Assembly: GCF_029910535.1 (NCBI RefSeq)
Contig: NZ_CP069362.1
Span: forward strand, 2,294,001-2,358,000
Reading direction: 5' to 3'
From: Marinitoga aeolica
GTDB taxonomy: Bacteria > Thermotogota > Thermotogae > Petrotogales > Petrotogaceae
Length of the DNA stretch: 64,000 nucleotides
The position numbers were made by a program, and so were the translations under genes. Below the pieces are notes generated by a model that had not been told where the DNA came from, did no database searches, and saw only the letters and a program-made list of their open reading frames with translations. Below, one piece after another: positions 58,938 to 64,000 of this stretch (the first letter of the stretch is position 1; each line of letters opens with the position of its first letter).

Positions 58938-60629
58938 ATGGAAATAGCAAATAAAGAATTCTCAAATAAAATAAAAAAAATGTTGAAAAATCCTTCTTTA
59001 ATAATATTGCTTATTTTAATTTTTATATCTTTATTTATATTTATAATTTTCCCATTATATAAGGTCTTCATAATTAGTTTTACAAATTCAGAAAATAAGT
59101 TTTCTTTGGATGTGTATAAAGAAGCATTGGCTAATGATTATATGAGACAAGGTTTTAAAAATAGTATTTTTATTGCAACATTAACAGCTGTCATTGGTAC
59201 TTTTATTGGATTTCTTTATGCATATACTATAAATAGAGCAAATATTCCATTTAAAAAATTTTTTAGAACAATAGCTATTATTCCCATGGTGTTTCCTCCC
59301 TTTATTGGAGCTATGGCAATAATTATGCTATTTGGTTTTAATGGATTATTGACAGCAAAACTATTTGGTATAAGGACATTTCCAGTATATGGGTTATGGG
59401 GATTAATGATAGCTCAGGTAATTACTTTTTTCCCTGTTGCATTTATCACATTAGATGGTGTCATTTCGACAATATCACCTACTCTTGAAGATGCCGCTTT
59501 TAATTTAAAAGCTTCAAGATGGCAGGTTTTTACAAAAATAATATTACCATTATCTGTTCCAGGAATAGCCAGTACAATGCTTGTTTTATTTATAGAATCA
59601 TTAGCAGATTTTGGAAATCCATTAATTTTAGCTGGTTCCAGATTTCCTATATTATCAGTCCAAGCATATTTGCAAATTACAGGTATGTTTGATTTGAAAA
59701 CTGGATCTGCTTTAGCTGTATGGCTTTTATTACCCTCTTTAATAGCATTTGTAATACAAAAATATTGGATTGGAAAGAAAAAATATATAACAGTAACGGG
59801 AAAACCCAATACTTCGCAATTAAAAAGTGTAAATAAATTTGCTAAATGGCTACTTTTTACATTGGTATTAATAATATCCTTATTTATTTTACTTATTTAT
59901 GTAACTATTTTCTGGGGTGCATTTACGAAATTATGGGGAATGAATAATGAGTTTACTTTAGAAAATTTCAAATATGTTTTTGATGTTGGTAAAGAAGCTA
60001 TAAAAGATACATTGACTATAGCATTAACATCAACACCAATTTCTGCAGTTTTAGGTATGATTATAGCATTTTTAATTGTAAGAAAAACATTTCCTGGTAA
60101 AAAAACACTTGAATTCGTATCATTATTGAATTTTGCTGTTCCAGGAACAGTTGTTGGTATAGGATATATCTTAGCTTTTAATTCAAAACCATTATTATTA
60201 ACAGGAACTTTTGCAATTTTAGTTTTGAATTTTATTTTTAGGTATATTCCAGTAGGAATACAAAGTGGGATTTCTTTGCTTAATCAGATAGATCCTGCTA
60301 TTGAGGAAGCAGCGTATACTTTAGGAGCAGATGATAAAACAGTTTTTAGCAAAATAACATTGCCATTAATTGTCCCAGCATTTTTTTCTGCATTAGTATA
60401 TTCTTTTGTTAGAGCTATGACAGCTATTAGCGCTGCAATATTTCTGGTATCAGCTGATTGGAATTTAATGACTGTACAAATATTAAGTCAAACAGATTCT
60501 GGTAGATTATCTGAAGCGTGTGCTTTCTCTGTTGTTTTAATAATGTTGATTTTATCTTTTGTATTCATCTTGAAAATATTTTTGAAAAACAAAATTTCTT
60601 TAGTAAACAATAATTATGCTTCAGAATAG
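58938..60629 (+). CDS. ABC importer permease, two fused permease domains, system 1
   Basis: This 563-residue protein has about 12 helices and two MetI-like permease domains, each with an EAA loop: EDAAFNLKASRWQVFTKIILP near residue 180 and EEAAYTLGADDKTVFSKITLP near 455. It is an FbpB/AfuB-type single-chain transmembrane unit. The substrate is that of the neighbouring binding protein. The RBS is GGAGGAATTTAT. The ATPase follows within 20 bases. Confidence 0.92.
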   Translation: MEIANKEFSNKIKKMLKNPSLIILLILIFISLFIFIIFPLYKVFIISFTNSENKFSLDVYKEALANDYMRQGFKNSIFIATLTAVIGTFIGFLYAYTINRANIPFKKFFRTIAIIPMVFPPFIGAMAIIMLFGFNGLLTAKLFGIRTFPVYGLWGLMIAQVITFFPVAFITLDGVISTISPTLEDAAFNLKASRWQVFTKIILPLSVPGIASTMLVLFIESLADFGNPLILAGSRFPILSVQAYLQITGMFDLKTGSALAVWLLLPSLIAFVIQKYWIGKKKYITVTGKPNTSQLKSVNKFAKWLLFTLVLIISLFILLIYVTIFWGAFTKLWGMNNEFTLENFKYVFDVGKEAIKDTLTIALTSTPISAVLGMIIAFLIVRKTFPGKKTLEFVSLLNFAVPGTVVGIGYILAFNSKPLLLTGTFAILVLNFIFRYIPVGIQSGISLLNQIDPAIEEAAYTLGADDKTVFSKITLPLIVPAFFSALVYSFVRAMTAISAAIFLVSADWNLMTVQILSQTDSGRLSEACAFSVVLIMLILSFVFILKIFLKNKISLVNNNYASE

Positions 60630-60649
60630 GTTGAATGGGTGGTGCAAAA

Positions 60650-61729
60650 ATGAGTTTAGAACTAAAAAATATCTATAAAATATTTAAAAGTGAAAATACA
60701 GAAACAGTTGCAGTAAAAAATTTTTCATTAAAAGTTGAAAAAGGACAATTAGTAACTTTTTTAGGACCTTCTGGTTGTGGAAAAACAACAACACTCAGAA
60801 TGATAGCTGGGTTTGAAACTCCAACAAATGGAAAAATATTTCTTGAAGGCAAAGATATAACTAATGATCCACCAAATAAAAGGGATATATCTATGATGTT
60901 TCAAAGTTATGCATTATTTCCACATATGACAATAAAAGAAAATATTGAATTTGGATTAAAATTAAAAAAATTACCTAAAAATACAATTGAAGAAAAAGTA
61001 AAAAAAATAATTAATTTAACTGGATTAGAAGGAATGGAAAATAGAAGGCCAGATCAAATATCAGGTGGCCAGCAGCAGCGTGTAGCATTAGCCAGAAGTT
61101 TGGTTATGGAACCTAAAGTTTTATTATTTGATGAACCATTATCTAATTTAGATGCTAAATTAAGGGAATCAATGAGAACAGAAATAAGAAGAATTCAAAA
61201 AGAATTAAATATAACAAGTGTTTATGTTACACATGATCAAATTGAAGCCATGAGTATTTCTGATGTCATTGTAGTTATGAATAAAGGTGAAATAATGCAA
61301 GTGGGAACACCATTTGAAATATATGCTAAACCACAAAATAAATTTGTAGCAGATTTTATTGGTAGAGTTAATTTTATAAATGGTAAAGTAGTTGATATTA
61401 ATGAAGATAAAATAACAATATTTAATGAGGAATTAAATGCCACCTTCTACGGAATTAGTAATATCAATTTGGAAAAAGATGATGATGTATTATTAGTTGT
61501 TAGACCAGAATCTATAGACTACAAAGAAAAGAAAAATAGCATTTCTGGAATTATTGAAAAAACAGTATTTCTTGGTTCACATGTGGAATATGATGTGAGA
61601 TTAGAAAACAATTATCTTGTTAGCGGTGTCTTATATAATCCAATAGAAAATCGTATTCCTAAAAAGGGTGAAAATATTAAATTATTTTTTAGTGAGAAAG
61701 CTTCATGGATTATTAAAAATAATGAATAA
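60650..61729 (+). CDS. ABC importer ATPase, system 1
   Basis: This 359-residue MalK/PotA/FbpC-family ATPase has Walker A FLGPSGCGKTTTLRMIAG, Q-loop MMFQSYALFPHM, signature ISGGQQQRVALARSL, Walker B VLLFDEPLSNLDAKLRE, H-loop VYVTHDQIEAMS, and a C-terminal TOBE domain (about 240-359). An upstream in-frame ATG (60635) exists, but ATG 60650 has the better RBS. It may energise both adjacent importers, since the second one has no ATPase inside the window. Confidence 0.92.
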   Translation: MSLELKNIYKIFKSENTETVAVKNFSLKVEKGQLVTFLGPSGCGKTTTLRMIAGFETPTNGKIFLEGKDITNDPPNKRDISMMFQSYALFPHMTIKENIEFGLKLKKLPKNTIEEKVKKIINLTGLEGMENRRPDQISGGQQQRVALARSLVMEPKVLLFDEPLSNLDAKLRESMRTEIRRIQKELNITSVYVTHDQIEAMSISDVIVVMNKGEIMQVGTPFEIYAKPQNKFVADFIGRVNFINGKVVDINEDKITIFNEELNATFYGISNINLEKDDDVLLVVRPESIDYKEKKNSISGIIEKTVFLGSHVEYDVRLENNYLVSGVLYNPIENRIPKKGENIKLFFSEKASWIIKNNE

Positions 61730-61753
61730 TATCTTAAATATGGGGGTGTTTGT

Positions 61754-62746
61754 ATGAAAAAGTTAGCATTTTTAGTATCGTTATTATTGATAGGTATTTT
61801 TGCTTTCTCAGCTGGAGATGTTGTAAAGGCATATACAACATTAGAAGAACCTCTTGCTAAAGAATTATTTGATAAATTTGAACAAGAAACAGGTATTAAA
61901 GTTGAATGGGTAAGATTATCTACCGGAGAAACAGTTGCTAGGTTAGAAGCAGAAAGAGAAAATCCTCAAGCATCAATTTGGGTTGGTGGTGTAGGTTTAG
62001 GTCATGTTGAAGCTAAACAAAAAGGTTTAACAACTCCTTATAAATCACCTTTAGCTCAATATACTCCTGCACAATTCAGGGATCCTGAAAATTATTGGAT
62101 TGGTTTATATATTGGTGTTTTAGCTTTTGCAACAAATGAACAAAGAGCAAAAGAATTAGGATTAGAAGCACCAACAGGTTGGTTTGATATTATTGATTCA
62201 AAGTATGAAAAATTAGTAAGAGTTGCAAATCCTAATACTTCTGGAACAGCATATAACGTAATAACTACAATACTTCATATGTTCCATGAAGACGAAGAAT
62301 TAACATTCATGTTCTTACATCACTTAGATAGAAGTATAGATCAATATACAAAATCTGGTTCTGCTGGCGGAAAACAAGCAGCTATAGGTGAAATACCTTT
62401 TGCAATTGGTTATGCTCATGATTTATTCAGATTAATAGCAAATGGAGCACCATTAAAAGTAACAGTTCCAAAAGAAGGAACAGGATTTGAGCTTGCATCT
62501 ATGTCATTAATAAAAAATGGGCCTAATCCCGTTACAGCAAAAAAATTATATAACTGGATGTTACAAAAAGAAGCACAATCAATGATTGCTGAATGGTATG
62601 TTTTACCAGTTTCCAAATTAGCTCCAAAAGATAAAGCACCTTTAAATATTGATGAATTAAGAATAGTAAATCAAAATTTTGTTTGGGATGCAGCTAATAG
62701 AGAAAGATTAGTTGATAGATGGAATAGAGAAATAGGTGCAAAATAA
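61754..62746 (+). CDS. ABC importer substrate-binding protein, system 2
   Basis: This 330-residue protein has a signal peptide (KLAFLVSLLLIGIFAFSAG). It belongs to the same family as the first binding protein but is clearly divergent. Common blocks are ARLEAERENPQASIWVGGVG, ANPNTSGTAYNVITTIL and PKEGTGFELASMSLIKNG. It contains GYAHDLFRL and a Glu in FELAS. His-Asp and Glu at such places are, as I recall, sugar-phosphate contacts in the hexose-phosphate binder AfuA. A sugar-phosphate ligand is thus a possibility, not a result. It is 24 bases after the first system's ATPase, so both systems form one locus. Confidence 0.86.
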   Translation: MKKLAFLVSLLLIGIFAFSAGDVVKAYTTLEEPLAKELFDKFEQETGIKVEWVRLSTGETVARLEAERENPQASIWVGGVGLGHVEAKQKGLTTPYKSPLAQYTPAQFRDPENYWIGLYIGVLAFATNEQRAKELGLEAPTGWFDIIDSKYEKLVRVANPNTSGTAYNVITTILHMFHEDEELTFMFLHHLDRSIDQYTKSGSAGGKQAAIGEIPFAIGYAHDLFRLIANGAPLKVTVPKEGTGFELASMSLIKNGPNPVTAKKLYNWMLQKEAQSMIAEWYVLPVSKLAPKDKAPLNIDELRIVNQNFVWDAANRERLVDRWNREIGAK

Positions 62747-62751
62747 TTTTA

Positions 62752-62778
62752 TTAGGCGGCAATCTTTTTGCCGCCTAA
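62752..62778 (+). other. Intercistronic stem-loop
   Basis: Perfect 11-bp stem TTAGGCGGCAA / TTGCCGCCTAA with a TCTTT loop between the second binding protein and its permease. There is no T-tract (ATTAAAAT follows), so it looks like an mRNA stabiliser/processing hairpin rather than a terminator. Confidence 0.75.
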
Positions 62779-62807
62779 ATTAAAATACTGTACAGGAGTT
62801 GAAAAAT

Positions 62808-64000
62808 ATGTTTACTAAAAGAAAAGTAGTCTATTTCATTATACTGCTAATTTTTGTCAGTGTATTAGATTTCTGGATATTTTCAAATGTAAAAAAATCC
62901 TATAATTCTGTTTTAAATGATAATTTTTTAAAAACAAGTCATATTATATCCAGATCAATTCCTCAAGATGGAGCAGATTATAAAAAATGGATAAAAAAAT
63001 ATGAAGAAGAAAATGAGAATTTAAAGATAATCTATATTAATGGATTGCCTGGATTTTTTGAAACAACTGATTATTATGATGATAATGACTTATATAATTT
63101 TTATAAAGAAAATTATAATTCTGAAGACTTTAAAAAAGGAATTGAAAGTGCCGAATATAGTGAATTTTACTTCTCAAAACAAGATTATGAGTTTAATAAT
63201 TCAAAATATAGAATTATTTTTGCTCCTATCATAAATGATGATTATGATGTTTTAGGAATAGGTGTATTCTTTTTCAAAATGGATGGATATATGAAATTTT
63301 ATAGACTAGTGAATATTTTTATGTATTCTATAATAATTATATTTGCATTGCTATATGGAATAATAAACTTTTCAAGAGATCCTGTAATGAATTTCATAAT
63401 CTTAACTATATTTATTATAGTAGCACTTTTTACAGCTTATCCCTTATTTGAAGCTGTAAGATTGACGTTTATAAAAAACGGAGAATTTTCCTTAGAGATA
63501 TGGAAAAGAATACTTACCACTAAACAATATTTAAGTGCTTTTTGGGGTAGTATTAAATTAGGAATTTCTACAGCAACTTTATCTACTTTAGTAGGATTTT
63601 TATTTGCATTTGTTTTAGCGCGAACAGGAATTAAAGGTAAAAAATTCTTTAGTACTATGGCGACATTACCTGTTATCTCCCCACCATTTTCTTTAACATT
63701 GTCGATATTACTATTATTTGGGAATAATGGTTTAATTACGAAAAAAATATTAGGTTTACATAATTTTAGTATATATGGTTTAACTGGATTAACTTTAGTT
63801 CAAACAATGGGAATGTTTCCGATAGCTTATTTAACCATGGTTGGTGTACTACATTCTATTGATTCTACTTTAGAAGATGCATCGCTTGATTTAAATGCAT
63901 CTAAATTAAAAACATTTTTAAAGGTAACATTACCTCTTTCAATGCCTGGAATATTAAGTGCGTGGTTATTAGTGTTTACCAACTCATTAGCAGATTTTGC
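62808..64000 (+). CDS. ABC importer permease with extra N-terminal extracytoplasmic domain, system 2 (partial)
   Basis: The frame is open from ATG 62808 (AGGAGTT upstream) to the window end, 397 codons without stop. TM1 lies at residues about 7-27 (VVYFIILLIFVSVLDFWIF). A soluble segment of about 140 residues follows, with a TM helix near 175-195. The permease core then starts with FIILTIFIIVALFTAYPLFE and an EDASLDLNASKLKTFLKVTLP EAA loop. The first-system permease lacks this N-terminal module. The soluble segment resembles a small sensor-like (Cache-like) domain in size and topology, but no motif proves it. A second permease domain is expected beyond the window. Confidence 0.85.
   Translation, partial: MFTKRKVVYFIILLIFVSVLDFWIFSNVKKSYNSVLNDNFLKTSHIISRSIPQDGADYKKWIKKYEEENENLKIIYINGLPGFFETTDYYDDNDLYNFYKENYNSEDFKKGIESAEYSEFYFSKQDYEFNNSKYRIIFAPIINDDYDVLGIGVFFFKMDGYMKFYRLVNIFMYSIIIIFALLYGIINFSRDPVMNFIILTIFIIVALFTAYPLFEAVRLTFIKNGEFSLEIWKRILTTKQYLSAFWGSIKLGISTATLSTLVGFLFAFVLARTGIKGKKFFSTMATLPVISPPFSLTLSILLLFGNNGLITKKILGLHNFSIYGLTGLTLVQTMGMFPIAYLTMVGVLHSIDSTLEDASLDLNASKLKTFLKVTLPLSMPGILSAWLLVFTNSLADF

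Noticed and set aside
63040-63234. 64-codon plus-strand ORF near the window end
   Set aside because: It is a different frame inside the partial permease gene, which is continuous from 62808 to the window end.
1-64000. CRISPR array, rRNA operon, prophage or transposase
   Set aside because: No regularly spaced direct repeats, rRNA signatures, or phage/transposase proteins were seen on either strand.

Overview
The window is a very AT-rich, tightly packed bacterial chromosome segment with strong GGAGG-type ribosome binding sites, many TTG/GTG starts and extended -10 promoters of the form TGnTATAAT. Gene content points to the Thermotogota, most probably a Petrotogales/Marinitoga-like anaerobic fermenter: a Thermotoga-type lysine riboswitch, a soluble multi-subunit [FeFe] hydrogenase, an Mbx-type Mrp/NADH-dehydrogenase complex with a GltD-like fused subunit, a long CBS-containing family II pyrophosphatase and several ABC importers. 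The genus is inferred from gene content, not from a phylogenetic marker.

Layout. 1-3907 (minus): a proline oxidation operon, consisting of a four-subunit dye-linked proline dehydrogenase-like flavo-iron-sulfur complex and the delta-1-pyrroline-5-carboxylate dehydrogenase (cut by the window edge), which together convert proline to glutamate. 4137-8863 (plus): an HD hydrolase, a NiaR-type 3H regulator, threonine aldolase, ComM-like AAA ATPase and an acetyltransferase with a non-standard start. 9208-13675: a four-gene NAD(P)-linked, probably electron-bifurcating [FeFe] hydrogenase (HndABCD type). 13730-16395: an unknown protein, a ferritin-like protein with a long leader, and the pyrophosphatase. 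16638-27624: an ArsR-family regulator followed by a 13-gene operon for an ion-translocating ferredoxin-linked complex. Its catalytic subunit has lost the [NiFe] ligands and its last subunit is fused to an NAD(P)H:flavin module, so it looks like a respiratory ferredoxin:NAD(P) complex rather than a hydrogenase. 27789-34210: AddB/AddA-like recombination nuclease-helicase. 34244-34435: a large palindromic structured element. 34513-34603: tRNA-Ser(GGA), then a 35-codon basic ORF.

34885-43009: a lysine riboswitch with terminator and the lysine operon (asd, lysA, dapA, dapB, dapH, lysC, an aminotransferase and a deacetylase). This is the acetylated diaminopimelate route; no dapF epimerase lies in the window. 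43030-44762 (minus): a winged-helix protein, an AraC-HTH/GGDEF fusion regulator and a 54-residue membrane protein. 44994-54846: a TldD/TldE pair, an AAA-ATPase/PD-(D/E)XK protein, an M3 oligopeptidase, a lipoprotein esterase with a starch-binding-like domain, an MFS transporter and an amidase. 54946-57815: an OmpR/PhoB-type two-component system with a third membrane-anchored gene. 57901-64000: two consecutive Fe3+/hexose-phosphate-type ABC importers; the second permease carries an extra N-terminal extracytoplasmic domain and runs off the window.

The energy genes form a coherent picture: reduced ferredoxin and NADH from fermentation can be disposed of as H2 by the soluble hydrogenase or used by the Mbx-like membrane complex to pump ions and make NAD(P)H. 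No rRNA, CRISPR array, insertion sequence or phage module was seen.
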